Notes under the pieces: generated by a model
Databases searched by the model: none
Told to the model about the DNA's origin: nothing
What the model saw: only the letters and a program-made list of their open reading frames with translations
Origin: Lotus japonicus
Taxonomy: Eukaryota; Streptophyta; Magnoliopsida; Fabales; Fabaceae
Direction: 5' to 3'
DNA: 64,000 nt
Assembly: GCF_012489685.1 (NCBI RefSeq)
Contig: NC_080044.1
Coordinates: 31,786,369 to 31,850,368 of the forward strand
Part shown: positions 13,108 to 24,799 of the stretch, in pieces
Layout of the letters: each line of letters opens with the position of its first letter
Numbering within the stretch: position 1 is the stretch's first letter
Translations under genes and position numbers: made by a program

Positions 13108-14137
13108 GAGAAATATGAGGAGAGAGAAATCAGTAATATCAGAAAGAGAGATTAGTAGAAAAATTGAGTCTAAATGAATTGTAAGAAAAAATACAGTGTG
13201 AATATATTTAACTCTTTTGTCTTCTATTAATTTATTATATAGACCATTCTCTTTGTGTCCCAATTTGGAGCACATGATGTACGATGAGTTTCCTTACCAT
13301 TCAGGGCTGGTGTATCATTTTAGTCAGTAGCATATCTCTGACATTGGGAATCTTGGCCAGAATTTGTTTTTGACTTACTTGCCAGGCCAAATGAAACAAA
13401 ATATGACCCAAAAGTTTCAACAAGTTTAATTGAAAGCAACCCATAACTGCACATTCACTAGTTTCTTTTTTATATTTAATTTTAAATTTTGCAGTGGGTT
13501 GGATATATTGCGAAGTGAGGTTAAGAATGATGTCATTCGGTCCCTACTCGCAGTGCAAATTAAGCTGCAACCTGCAACCAACTTTCTTGGGCCACAATCT
13601 ATTATTTCCTTTCTGCCCACGTAGCAATTTCAATAGAAACTCAATTCTTTGAAAATAAATCATACTTGAAAGGATGAATATGGTCGAATTACTCGGAGAG
13701 AGTTGATTGAGGGGAGAACAACGAGCTTTTGGGATTTAAAGATGTACTCTAGTGGAGGATCTCCTCTTCCCCCAAAGGGTCGTGCTAACTGCAAATCCGA
13801 CACCCAAGTAGGAGAATAATTGAGTGAAAAATGTGTGTACTTTTGAATCTCCTAAAACATGGCTTCTGTGAGAGTGGGGTTTTGGAAATCAAGGTCTAAG
13901 AGGTTGTGATGATTACTTGGTATTGCCCGTGAAGGGAGTCGTGGGATCTTCTAACTCATAATTTGATTGAACGATAGAGGATGTGTTTTGTACTATAACT
14001 ATGACTTCGAGCTTCGTGCCTAATCCTTGGTTATTGGACCGCTAACCCTTGATTAGACATGGATGATGGGAAAGCGTTGAGCATGTTCCCTAGGTTCAGG
14101 TGAGAGGTTGTCAGAATGACTTTGGTACTGTGGTGCT
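13108..14137. other. Intergenic, no gene seen
   Basis: Upstream region of the bHLH gene. From about 13680 the base composition becomes more balanced. The sequence that continues on the other side of the hAT element, to about 15660, reads like old non-coding repeat DNA. No open reading frame of interest and no family match was recognised. Confidence 0.5.
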
Positions 14138-15216
14138 CAGTGGCGGATCCAGGACCCCACGGTCAGGGGGTTCAAATTTTTCACATGAACACATCGGTAA
14201 AAATATAATTAAAAACAACTTTAATATGTTTATACATCAGAAATTATACAAGTCATAGTTGTCCTCTACGTAATTTCATATTATGAAATCGTTGAACAAT
14301 TTACACTAACAGTAGCGATTCTTTTCTCCCCTCAATCGAAGGAAAACTAAATAAAGTTAAATCTTACATAAAACTTGCAGAAATATATAAAAGCGACTTT
14401 ATCTTATTATTGTACTTACTAACGAAAATAGCAGCCCAAATAAGTAAAAATAGAGGAAAAAATACCTGAGAGAAAGAGGATGAGTGGCTGAGTGCGCGTG
14501 TGTGTGAGAGAGTGAGAGGAGTAAGTCTTTAGTGCAAATAGGTGCAAAACTTAGTCTACTAGTGTAATTTAAAAATTTCAGGGGGTTCAAAAAATATATT
14601 ATATAGGGGTATAAGTGCAAAAAAATTTGTTCAGGGGGTTCAATTGAACCCCCTCACTTGAAATTTTGTATCTGCAAATATTTATGTATATATGCACATG
14701 TATATGTATGTATGATTCATTAATATTTATGTATATATGCACATGCAAAAATATCTTAGTTTAAATTAACCAACTGAGGTGAGAAATCTAAACTGAAAAC
14801 ACCAGAAAAATATATTATTCTCATTGAACGTTTCCAATTTAGTAAAGATCAGATAAATGAATAATTCGATTGTCTTCAAGAATTAAGTAACTAACTCGAA
14901 ACAGAAAAATTGAACAAAGGAAGCATAATTTGAGATTGAACTATTTTGCATACGATGATTCTGATTGCAGTTCTCACATCTCAGTTGGGTGGGACTTAGG
15001 GTAGCGAGAGAAAGAGGATGAGTGGCTGAGTGCGCGTGTGTGTGAGAGAGTGAGAGGAGTAAGTCTTTAGTGCAAATAGGTGCAAAACTTAGTCTACTAG
15101 TGTAATTTAAAAATTTCAGGGGGTTCAAAAAATATATTATATAGGGGTATAAGTGCAAAAAAAATTTGTTAAGGGGTTCAATTGAACCCCCTCACTTACA
15201 AGTAGATCCGCCCATG
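14138..15216. mobile_element. hAT-type non-autonomous element with internal duplication
   Basis: A 1079-bp element with ends CAGTGGCGGATCC and (reverse complement) CATGGGCGGATCT and a perfect 8-bp target duplication GTGGTGCT (14130-14137, 15217-15224). Two direct copies of about 190 bp, near-identical by eye (about 14467-14663 and 15007-15197), each end in the subterminal motif TTCAATTGAACCCCCTCACTT. A 22-bp motif (TATTTATGTATATATGCACATG) is also repeated near 14680 and 14726. This suggests a nested or tandemly duplicated member of the same family. It has no coding capacity. Confidence 0.88.
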
Positions 15217-15743
15217 GTGGTGCTCCCAGTCAGGTGGAGTGGATCATAGTCAGAATGGGGGTGATTTGTCGGTTGCTAGCCCCAAGTTGGTGATTGTTGT
15301 GGGGATTTAACGCTTAGGTTTGAGACACCTTGTAATTCGAGCTATTATGTCCACGACTCTCCGTCATGTTACAAGATGGGTAGGTACATACTCGGAATAA
15401 ATCTCTCGGGTGGCCAACTGGAATGGGTCGGAAAATACATAGTTATGTGTCAGAAAAATTAAAGGATATATGCTTTGGTTTGATTAGTCGGAGAACGCCG
15501 AACTTAGTGGTTGCTAGCTAAAAGCTAGGGTTTGAGTTCATGAAGTTGTTGTGCAAAAGGTTGGTCGAAGGTGGAGGATGAGTGATCATAGTTAGTGGGG
15601 ATGGTGGCACGGATGGTGGGAGGTGGGGAAGTAGCTAAGTACCATGTTGAATAGAGAGACCTTATTGAAATTTATAAAATGATGAAAAAAACCAAAAATA
15701 CCCCCAACTATTTAGAGTATACAGTGAGGCACACTATTCACTA
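15217..15743. other. Intergenic repeat-like DNA, no gene seen
   Basis: Continuation of the sequence that the hAT element interrupted. Rich in GGTTG and GGTGG words and without any long open frame. Nothing recognisable was found. Confidence 0.4.
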
Positions 15744-15998
15744 CTCCCTCCGTTTCTATTTAACTGTCTGCTTTGAAGATATTTTTTTGTTCCTATTTAA
15801 CTGTCCACTTAGCATTTCAAGAGAGCATTAGATGATGTTTTTACAACAAATGCTCTTGTCAGTACAATAAATGAGGAGAGATAACACATACTTTAAAAGG
15901 TAAAATAGAAAAATAACCGTCACTTTTTCCAAAAATCAACAAAATTAATCACACCCTTAATATGTGTGTCCATTCAAAATGGATAGTTAAATAGACCA
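15744..15998. mobile_element. Stowaway-like MITE, degraded
   Basis: Begins with CTCCCTCCGTTTCTATTTAA after a TA dinucleotide, the typical plant Stowaway (Tc1/mariner) terminus. The right end keeps only the inner part of the inverted repeat (GGATAGTTAAATAGACC near 15981-15997), so the terminal CTCCCTCCG complement is lost. Confidence 0.6.
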
Positions 15999-16777
15999 CA
16001 TTTTCTTAATATCCAAGGTTATGCGTAGTTTAATTGTATTATTTTATTGACGATAAAACTTGTATAAGTTACTGATATCTCTCCAATCATTACCATAACA
16101 TTTGCATAATATTTTAAATTTGGCAAGAAATTCTTAATAAATGTCGGTTAATTTAAAAGTAAAGTTTACTAAGTAAGGAACTTGATGGAAAGATACGATG
16201 AATTTGATCCAAGTGTTTCCCTCTAAAGTCTCCATATTTTCCAATTTCACACTGCATCACTATTTTGCAAAAATTAATCTCGTGAGCGTGTCACAAGTAA
16301 CAAACAACACATAAAAGGCTACAAAACAATCTGACATGATATGATTTCTTCGCAGGGGAATAATACAAGCATATCTTCATATTTTTCATTTTGTTTTGTT
16401 TTCTTCGTCTTAACAAGAGTATTTCCACGGTCAAAGGTACATATATTCCCAAGGCCAGATTCTGATCTCGCCAGTAATGGGATCGATGTGTACAACATAG
16501 TATTCTTTTTGAACTTTATTACAGAGTACTACTGCCATAAATGCCAAAAATACTGAGAAAAAATGTGTTTCATTTCATTACCTATTGCAAAGTGTAGAAA
16601 AAGTAGCACACATGTTAACTGTGTTTAAATTTCCATCGAACAACTCAACATGGATCTAGCTAACTCAACATAATATAATATTTTTGACATGTTTCACATT
16701 AGTTAAGTTTAATCTGACAAATTTTAACTTATTTGTTGGTACCTGCCCTTCATAATTCATGTTTGCATATATTTTAG

Positions 16778-17067
16778 GCTAATTGTCATCACCTATCTTG
16801 AGGTTAATTATTATTGCACTGACTTCTCCTTTATTAATTAGCAAGACAATAACCACCATTTTTTATTTGAAAATATTGTACTAACCTCCATTAAAGTTTA
16901 TCATTATGAGACTGACCTCCCATGAGATTTAACATTTTAACACGCACCACCCCTCTATTTTTCAAATTGATACATGAAAAAGGGGAGATTAATGTATTTT
17001 GCAAACTAGAGGGGAGGTTAGGGTAATAACATTAAACCTCAGAGGAGGTGAGTGCAATTACCCCTAT
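16778..17067. mobile_element. MITE with long imperfect terminal inverted repeats
   Basis: The left part (GGCTAATTGTCATCACCTAT then GAGGTTAAT) and the reverse complement of the right part (AGGGGTAATTGCACTCACCT then GAGGTTTAAT) match over about 55 bp with several mismatches. The interior holds CTGACCTCC-type repeats. No target duplication could be fixed. Superfamily not settled; probably MULE-like. Confidence 0.55.
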
Positions 17068-17116
17068 ATGTTATGTTAATATCAAACCAAACCTACACTA
17101 ATTAAGTTATATTGCT

Positions 17117-17430
17117 TCACTACAAAAAAAAAAAAACTTTGTTTTTATTGGCACTAAATTGGTGGCATTTACCAAAAAATGCCACAAACACATATTACTC
17201 TGACATTTAATTAGAATGCCACTAATTTAAAAACGCATTGCTAGCTAATTAGCCACTATTTGGTAGCAATTTTCTGAAGTTGCACTTAATTTAAATGCCA
17301 CTAATTTAAAAACGCATTTCTAGCTAATTAGGAGTTATTTGGTAGCAATTTTCTGGTGGCACTTAACTTAAAATGCCACAAATAACCCTTTTCAATTTTA
17401 ATATATAATTATTTTTTTAACTTTCACTCA
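17117..17430. mobile_element. CACTA transposon terminal fragment
   Basis: Starts with CACTACAAAAAAAA, the classic plant CACTA terminus, followed by subterminal repeats of TGGTGGCATTT / AAATGCCAC type and two similar blocks near 17200-17270 and 17285-17355. No opposite end (TTGTAGTG after T-rich sequence) was found nearby, so this is a fragment or a very degraded element. No transposase is visible. Confidence 0.6.
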
Positions 17431-18013
17431 CACAATTTCAGATTTTTAAACCAAAAAGAAAAACCGGTTTCATCTTTTCTTCCAAACTCTCTCCACGATT
17501 CACACTGTTTTTCCCAAACACTTTCACGCTTTCTTCCGATTCAAGAACGCAACGACCATGGTCTGTCAAGCTCGGCCGTTGTGAAGCAACCTTCGTCGTC
17601 GTCCCTCTGTCACCACATCACACCAAAGCGACCACTGCTCCATCTCCATCGCAGCCACACTCCACGCCTCGCCATTGTGCCTAGCCGCAAGCAGCTCTAT
17701 CACATAACTCCTTCACGCCAGATCTGTTCCTTGCAATGGTCCTTCCTCTGCAAGCTTGAGTATGAACTATGAATATTGCAGGTGCTTAATAATGAAAACT
17801 GACAACTGATTAACTAAGCGGCTACCCTATATAAGAGGCCTAATTTTCAAACTCGAAATTCATGAAATAAAAATTAGAGAAAAAGGAAAAAAATCAATTA
17901 AGTAATAGTACTTTGTTGACATGTAAATTTAACATCTTAGTGGGGGTTTTTTTTCTTGTTACAAAATATAATTGTACCACCTCTTACCATATAATAGCCG
18001 ATTGTAAAAAAAT

Positions 18014-18026
18014 ATCTATCTATCTA

Positions 18027-18065
<39 letters not shown>

Positions 18066-18096
18066 TTATCTATACTTCTATCTATCTATCTATCTA

Positions 18097-18127
<31 letters not shown>

Positions 18128-18146
18128 ATCTATCTATCTATATCTA

Positions 18147-18180
<34 letters not shown>
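18014..18180. repeat. TATC tetranucleotide microsatellite
   Basis: About 165 bp of (TATC)n with TATATC interruptions. It produces a spurious open frame of ILSIYLS repeats. The downstream Helitron-like element begins at the last TC of this tract. Confidence 0.95.
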
Positions 18181-18181
<1 letters not shown>

Positions 18182-21100
18182 ACTATATATAAAAGCAAAG
18201 TTTATGCAGCTTTAAGGGCAATTTAGTAAATCAATAAATGATGATACATGAATTGAAGTTTCTGGATGGGTAATTCAGTAAATCCCAATGTAATTAGTTA
18301 GAGATCAAATCTTGGCCGTTGATTTCAACCTTGACCATTTGTTTCCCTTCAGCATTTCACTGTTGCACGTTTTCGTTTTTCAGCTTTCGTTTCTTATTTT
18401 CCCCTCACAGCTTCCGTTTCGGCTTTCAATTCATCAATTCATTCTACATCCTTTAATTACCTAAACGCGTCCATGTGACGCTCAAGTTTGGGCAGCCGCT
18501 GTGAATTCTCCACCATCGATCTCTCTCACCTACAATTTTTCCCCTGTGCGTTCCCTCTGTCGTGGTTGTTGATGCTGCGGAGAGCGAACTGATCTTCAAA
18601 TCTCTGGTGAAGCTACTGTAGTTAATTAATTTCATTCCTTTCGTCAGATTTATGGGTTGGTTCTTCTGCAAAATGTAAAGCTCAATTCTGGGTTGGTTCT
18701 TATGCAAAATGTAGAACTCAATTGGTGCATGTACACATTTTCCCCTTCTCTTACCAGTGAGATATAATGTTCTATCTTCTAAAGTTTTAATATATTTTCT
18801 TCTTCTCCAGGTCTTCTACTTCTCCGGATGTGACTCTTATGGTATTTGTTGGAAGGAGACCTCTACTGCCATCGATTTAACTGAATTCATTTTTCAGTCA
18901 TGCTTAACATATGCTCTCATGTATATATTATTTGTTCCAGGAGGATGCCTATATTTTCATAGATATATTGTTCGTTGCTTTGAATTGAAACCACATAGCA
19001 TTTTCCTTTGAGAGAGAAGATTGGAAATTTGGCGTAGTAGAACACTAATCTGTGGTGTTAGATTCATTTTTCTGTCTAATACAGTGTTAGATTCATTCTA
19101 CTATCAATCTGTTTGGTCAGATTTATCCTGTGTAGCCCATACACTTATTTTTGTTTCAGACTTACACACTAGGAGCTTAGGTGGAAGCTAGGTATCAGTA
19201 CATGTACTAGCTCCAAGGATTCAGTGGTGTTTCTTCTGGCGCTTAATTCGGTATTTAACTTTGCTTTTAAGTTTGAAAATTGTATGTTATTTTCTACATA
19301 GCATGAATAACAAAATTAAATACATCCATAGAATCTGATTCTATTGGTTGTGTTTCAGGTCCAGTATATGCATCGATTAAAGGATACTAATGGAAAGTAG
19401 TGGTTTGAAGCTGTTTGACGATGCAGTTAGGAAACTTTGTTATTCTACTCCTCCAATCCAGCCAACACAAGAACCTATGCACCGGTCTAGGAACTAACGA
19501 TTTTTGTGAGATAGTTTGGACTCAACTACTGATGTGGTGATAATCAACACAATGTCCTGAATTTTCAGAGAGTTTTGAGGTCAATGGTTTTAATTGTAAG
19601 TTACAAATTAGTTGAAATAAAGTACTTGATTGATGTATTGGAAATTTATTTTACATTACCTGATAAATGATTCTCCTTTTTTTTTGCACTTTTATACTGA
19701 ACCACTTGATGGGAAACTTTCTCTTCTCCAACTCTGTTCCTACCACTTGAGGCTTTCTCAAATTGTGTAACTCGGCAAAATAAAAAACATAGCAAGCATA
19801 GCACTGTAGGGTATATAATGCAGTTCACTTTTAATCAACTATCGACCTATGCTGCTTTGTGCATTGTGTTTCTTTTTCGCTCAAATTTATTTTACATCTT
19901 AGTGACCATTCTCATTCTTCCTTCCCTCTTAAGGTACAAATAGATGGAATATGGGGCTGCAAGTATTGACCAGCTTATTGTGGAGTCCCAAAGGTAAATG
20001 CTAGATTATTTTTACATGTTTCACTACTATTTTATTTTCACATGAAATTGTTCTTAAAATTAATTACTTAAAATGATGTGTGTACTGCCACTTCATTTAT
20101 GCATTTTGCCACAAAGCAACATAGTCTGCTTGTGAAGGTGACTCTACTTTGGATCCCATTGAATTTCAGAGAGTTGTTGAACTCCTGAATTCAGAGTTGT
20201 CTCCTTGCTCAAGTTGAAACCCAAGGAATTCTGGAAACCGGGTTTGTACTTGCCTTTATGTTTAAAATCCGCCATTGATTCTGCATAACATGTTCTATTT
20301 GATTCTGCAGAACATACTTCAATGGAGACCGTTTGTGCATCTAAAGAGAACCATGTTAGTACAAAATTCACTCAGATCCATTACTCAATGTATAAAAATT
20401 GTAGCTTTCAGAATTTCTCATATAGTACTCCCCTCAATTTGGCACACATGTACAACTTAATCCATAAATGAGAAAGTCTTATGTCAATTTTGTTCAATCC
20501 ATAAGAAGCATGTACTCCGTGAGTTAGTGTTTGAAACTTTTATTGATATATTTTTTGGGTTGGTTGTCATTTTGATTTTGGATTTTTAAATTGGCATTGT
20601 CCTATAGAAATTAATTTTTTAATCAAAATAAACTCTACCCTTTTGGTTGTCCTTTAGTGCTGATCTGCCCTCTGTACAGGCTGTGCAGTTTTCTGTGCCT
20701 CCTTCTGGCCTTGCTCCTTTGTTGCTGGCGGAGAGCCTTGGTTTTCCTCATTTGAGGCCTTAGTTTTTTCTTTTTTTCACTTTGAAGGTGAAAGTTTTAA
20801 AATTAAATATGATATCGATGAAAAAATAACATTTCCAATATCTTTTTCCCCCTGAAATTCTATTTACGGTTTCAGTTCTCCCATCAATATCATGCTATAT
20901 CCTTCTTCTATTTACCTTGAAAGTATATAAATTATTATTTGGTTCAAATGAGTTACAGAATTCCAAAAGATACACATATGACACCTTTAAGGACATGTGC
21001 TATGCTAATTGTTAGAAACCACATGGATTTCTTCAATGGGATCCCAAACATAGCAAAAGGGAGAATAGGAAAATTGATTCCAATATTCATTCATTATTAA

Positions 21101-21582
21101 AATTGATTGTAAAATATTACAATGAGTTTCCTATTTATACTAGAATTCTAATATCCCCTCGCAAGCTGGAAGTGGTAAGAATTAACACGACCAGATTGAA
21201 AACATAACTACCCAAAAACAAAGCAAAGCTGAAAAACAACAAGGAAGAAATGTTGAGCATTCTTGTATGAACGACAGACTAATCAGCATCATCTGAAGTG
21301 TGAACCACTTAAAATGTGGGAAGCAACTCAATGCAAAACGATGCTTCAGGATTGACAAAGGTTGAAGTCATGATAGCTTGGCTTTCCACCACTACAACAA
21401 GGACTGCTATCACCAGAATTCCATAGCAATAGCTGTCTATTATGCAGAATTCCAACAGTTTAAAATAACATACACTCTTGGACAGTTTCATTTCTAACTC
21501 AAGACCCAATTCTGAAATCTGAACAAGGTTTTGTAGCATATTCAATCTCTCATGAGTTGGAAACCCAAGCTGCTCACTAACT

Positions 21583-22905
21583 TTAGCTTCTGATAACCCA
21601 CTCAAAAAAAAACTCTGCATTTTCTTCTTCAAATTCTGAATCACGGAAATCTCGATAGGAACATGCTGATAAAGAGTTGCTCATTGAACAATCATCATTG
21701 AAAACAGAACCAAAAACACACAGCTTGTCAACTACTGCAACAACATCAGCATCCTTGCACACAATTTGAAAGAAAGAGCCTTGGAAGAGGGTATTTGTGT
21801 GAAGCAATAGGAAGACCTCAAGAGCATGCCCAGTAAAATTTAACTTGATAGTGAATGAATTTGAAAAATTAGTCTCACACTTGAATTGATCAAAACACTG
21901 GTCTCTTTTATGGAAGAGTGTTGAACTTGCAGTAAACGAATCATGGGGAACAAAAATACAGTCTATACCATTCTTAAAACCAATTCTATCAACTCCTTTC
22001 TTTGGAACCTTTTTACAAACAGCTTGTGTACAACTTCTGAATCCACCAGGATCAAGTAAAATTGGCTCAAAGGAATCTCCAATCAATATAACATTTTCAC
22101 AAACAGCTTGTGGACAACACCAAGAACCATCAATCTCAAGCAACAAGTTCGAGCCACTCATCCAATTGAAGGGGAAATTCCATAATCCTAACCAAGACAA
22201 TTGAAATTCTTTGATTGAAAGAAGGATTTGAGTTACCTCTGTGACACAATTTTCTCCAAAAAACTTATCGATGATGAGAGGAACATCAATTTGCTGAGTA
22301 ACAGAATTCTTCACGAGACATGAAGAATAGGAAGATGAATCTGCTCCAAGATTGATCACACCCTCACTGAAATTTCCAAAAACATAAGCATTGGTGGCTG
22401 GTTTCCACGCCAGCAATTGAACATCTTGATCGGCAAAGAACGAAAGATGCGAAGTAAGGGAAGATGCTACACCAAGATCAGTGGTTGACACTGAATCAGA
22501 AGCAATGGCTTCTTCCACGACAGAAATTGATGAAGAGGAAGATTCAAGAATTTTCTCAGGCACGGCTTCATCCATTGCTGAATCAGAGAAGGACGAAGAA
22601 CCAGAATTGGAAGTTGTAGTAGCATCGCGAACTACCAGAGGCAAACGTCTCACCAAACTACTCAACGACGAACACGAACAAGACGATTCATAGGATGCCG
22701 AAGACGAAGATGAATCTGGACCTGATGATGAATCCAACAGCGAAGAAGGAACGAAGTAACCCTTGCTGAAAGTGCCAAAAACGAACGGATCAATCGCCGG
22801 TTTCCACGCCGGAATCTTGATTTCTCGATCGGCGAAGAAAGAAACAGGCAAATGATCAAGAATCTTCTCAGAAATCATTTCATCTATGGCAGAATCAAAG
22901 CACAC
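21583..22905 (-). CDS. Unknown 440-residue protein encoded by the small-LTR element
   Basis: Long minus-strand open frame filling most of the retroelement. I do not recognise a family. It contains a duplicated module: a stretch of DSA.DE....EKIL type, a Ser-rich spacer, then SFFAD followed by AWKPA and VFG.FS.G, appearing once near residues 4-50 and again near residues 110-185. The rest is Cys-containing and hydrophobic without a clear membrane span. No gag zinc knuckle (CCHC), protease or polymerase motif is visible. At the 3' end a run of eight or nine A (near 21602) separates it from a third open frame (21309-21644), which looks like a homopolymer frameshift. A first frame (23291-22884) overlaps its start. 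It may be a host gene fragment picked up by the element, or an unusual gag. Confidence 0.55.
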   Translation of the reverse strand: MCFDSAIDEMISEKILDHLPVSFFADREIKIPAWKPAIDPFVFGTFSKGYFVPSSLLDSSSGPDSSSSSASYESSCSCSSLSSLVRRLPLVVRDATTTSNSGSSSFSDSAMDEAVPEKILESSSSSISVVEEAIASDSVSTTDLGVASSLTSHLSFFADQDVQLLAWKPATNAYVFGNFSEGVINLGADSSSYSSCLVKNSVTQQIDVPLIIDKFFGENCVTEVTQILLSIKEFQLSWLGLWNFPFNWMSGSNLLLEIDGSWCCPQAVCENVILIGDSFEPILLDPGGFRSCTQAVCKKVPKKGVDRIGFKNGIDCIFVPHDSFTASSTLFHKRDQCFDQFKCETNFSNSFTIKLNFTGHALEVFLLLHTNTLFQGSFFQIVCKDADVVAVVDKLCVFGSVFNDDCSMSNSLSACSYRDFRDSEFEEENAEFFFEWVIRS

Positions 22906-23291
22906 AGAGGAAGAGGAACTGGAGGATGCAAGACAGAATCATCATCTTCAACCTTAACGAATGGTTCTTGCACCATGAGAGAATCAGAACCCATGACCAT
23001 CGAATCAGGGAACGATGAAGGAGAAGATGAAACTGCAGCAATGTCTCCAATATCAGCGATCAAATCAGAGAACTCGAAGGAAGATAATCTCGCAGTGGTG
23101 CTGCGGCGGCAGCGCTTGAAGCCACGTCGAGCAGGTCGGAGGAAGCGCTCGTAACTCGGCGGCGGCGGCGGAAGAGGCGGTGAGCTCCATTGGAGCTCTG
23201 ATACCATGTTAGAAACCACATGGATTTCTTCAATGGGATCCCAAACATAGCAAAAGGGAGAATAGGAAAATTGATTCCAATATTCATTCAT
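22884..23291 (-). CDS. Proline/serine-rich leader ORF of the small-LTR element
   Basis: Open frame that starts in the 5' LTR and runs across the tRNA primer site into the body. The more likely start is the Met at about residue 29 (MVSELQWSS), just past the primer site, followed by a short PPLPPPPP run and an Arg-rich patch, then an acidic tail that stops at 22884. The next long frame begins 22 bp upstream of this stop, in another phase. The pair could be one protein broken by a frameshift. Function unknown. Confidence 0.35.
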   Translation of the reverse strand: MNEYWNQFSYSPFCYVWDPIEEIHVVSNMVSELQWSSPPLPPPPPSYERFLRPARRGFKRCRRSTTARLSSFEFSDLIADIGDIAAVSSSPSSFPDSMVMGSDSLMVQEPFVKVEDDDSVLHPPVPLPLCALILP

Positions 23292-23983
23292 TATTCAAAT
23301 TGATTGTAAAATATTACAATGAGTTTCCTATTTATACTAGAATTCTAATACTAATGACTTGCGTGAAGATGATAAAGAATACATTGATGGAGAAATACAA
23401 GCTTTGCATTGGGGATTTGAGTTTGTCACACTACCCTTGAATACCAAACTTTAAATCCCGTATCAAATGAACTTGAAAAGACTCTATCTTTACATACCTT
23501 GAATACAGAACTTTAAATCCCGTATTGAATAAGTGGGGTGCCAAACCCCATACCTAGGGTGACAAACCCAAATCCCTTTGCATTGGGGTACTGCAAAAAA
23601 TCTTAGAAGACTCTTAGAAGACCCCGTATTAAATAGTAATATTTTGCATAGATAAAGACTTCTTATGCAATATTGTGGACAATATATTTTTAATCAAAGC
23701 TCATGCAAAAAAAGGGAACATGATGTGCTTAGTGGTGAGTACATTTTTAATCAAAGCTCATACAAAACAAAATAAAGGAAAAAACATAAATAAATAAAAT
23801 AATTGCGCTTCTACAAAACAAAAACAAACACATTCATCACAGAAAAAAACCTTACAAATTTATGTTTGCGTATAACTAACGCGGTTCGTTCAATAAACAT
23901 AAAAAAACAACACAAACTTAGAAAAGATACATATAATAAACAAAAATTAATATCCCGTGCATCGCACGGGTCAAAGTACTAGT

Positions 23984-24797
23984 ATATATATATAATAGCC
24001 GATCCCAGCTAGTATAAATATGTTAATTAGTGAACTCTCTTCTTTCCATTTAAACAATTTTTTGGAACCATGGGTACTTCTGAGTCGAATAGGATTAATA
24101 TCGGCTTGAACTCAAGGCTCAAACTCTTAACCGAAAACAAAACTCAAGGCTGCAACTTTGAAATACAAATTAAGGGTTTCAAGATTCTGAGTTTTTAGTT
24201 TTTTATTTTATTTTCAAACATAGATCTTAAAACAAAATCTTTTCCGAAAAAATAGAACTAAAATGGGTTTTTATTTAATTTCAAACAATTCTAGCTGGTT
24301 TTTAAATCTTAAAAAACTATTTTCCTCTTGTAAGCAAAAAAAAATATTTAAAAACTGTTTTTTTACAATTTTTTATTTCAATAATATGTAAGAACGTCAT
24401 TTAAAAAAAAATTCAAAAAAAAAGAAAGTTATTTAAAAAAATATGTTTTCCGAAGGAAAAAAATATATAAATAATATGTAACAACGTAACCAGCACCTCC
24501 ATTTTCCTACATCACTTCTTTCCATGACCAAGGCACCACCACTGCCACTACCACCCATTTTTTATGGTGTGTCATTATTCCTTACTATTAAAGCATTAGA
24601 GGAGGGATAAATATATATATATATATATATATATATTTATTTATTTATTTTAATTAATGGTCAAATTAATCCATGAGTTTGTAAGTGAGTTTTATTTTAG
24701 TCTATCGGAGGAAAAATAACGTTAAGTGACGGTCAAAAACTGCTAGTAATTGTATAAATGACTGTCACTAAACATCATTTTTCCACAGAAAGACGAC
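23984..24797. other. Intergenic, AT-rich, no gene seen
   Basis: A- and T-runs and an (AT)n microsatellite at about 24611-24637. No coding pattern was recognised. Confidence 0.6.
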
Positions 24798-24799
24798 TA

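Larger units (their letters stand above)
21010..23350 (-). mobile_element. Small-LTR non-autonomous retrotransposon carrying unknown ORFs
   Basis: Two 144-bp direct repeats (21010-21153 and 23207-23350), nearly identical by eye, are flanked by a perfect 5-bp duplication CTAAT (21005-21009, 23351-23355). Next to the right repeat, the minus strand reads TGGTATCAGAGC, the usual primer site complementary to initiator-Met tRNA, so the element points left. A purine-rich tract (minus strand GCTTGCGAGGGGA) precedes the left repeat. LTR size resembles a TRIM, but the 2.05-kb interior is larger than a typical TRIM and holds long ORFs with no pol domains. Near-identical LTRs suggest a fairly recent insertion. 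Confidence 0.88.
18177..23982 (+). mobile_element. Helitron-like element, 5.8 kb, no visible RepHel
   Basis: Left end TCTATACTATATATAAAAGC begins with TC after an A. The right end has a hairpin CCCGTGC-ATC-GCACGGG at 23954-23970, then TCAAAGTA and CTAG followed by T. This is the Helitron signature (5'-TC, 3' hairpin plus CTRR, insertion between A and T, no target duplication). No Rep/helicase protein is seen, so it is non-autonomous. The interior has exon-like patches (for example short open frames near 18757-19011, 19390-19495 and 19944-19995) that may be captured host sequence but were not recognised. A small LTR retrotransposon is inserted at 21010-23350. A second element with similar ends lies at 40779-47188. 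Confidence 0.75.

Noticed and set aside
16341..16556. 71-codon ORF
   Set aside because: No family features, no promoter or splice context, in MITE-rich intergenic DNA.
17913..18215. 100-codon open frame with ILSIYLS repeats
   Set aside because: It is the translation of the TATC microsatellite, not a protein gene.
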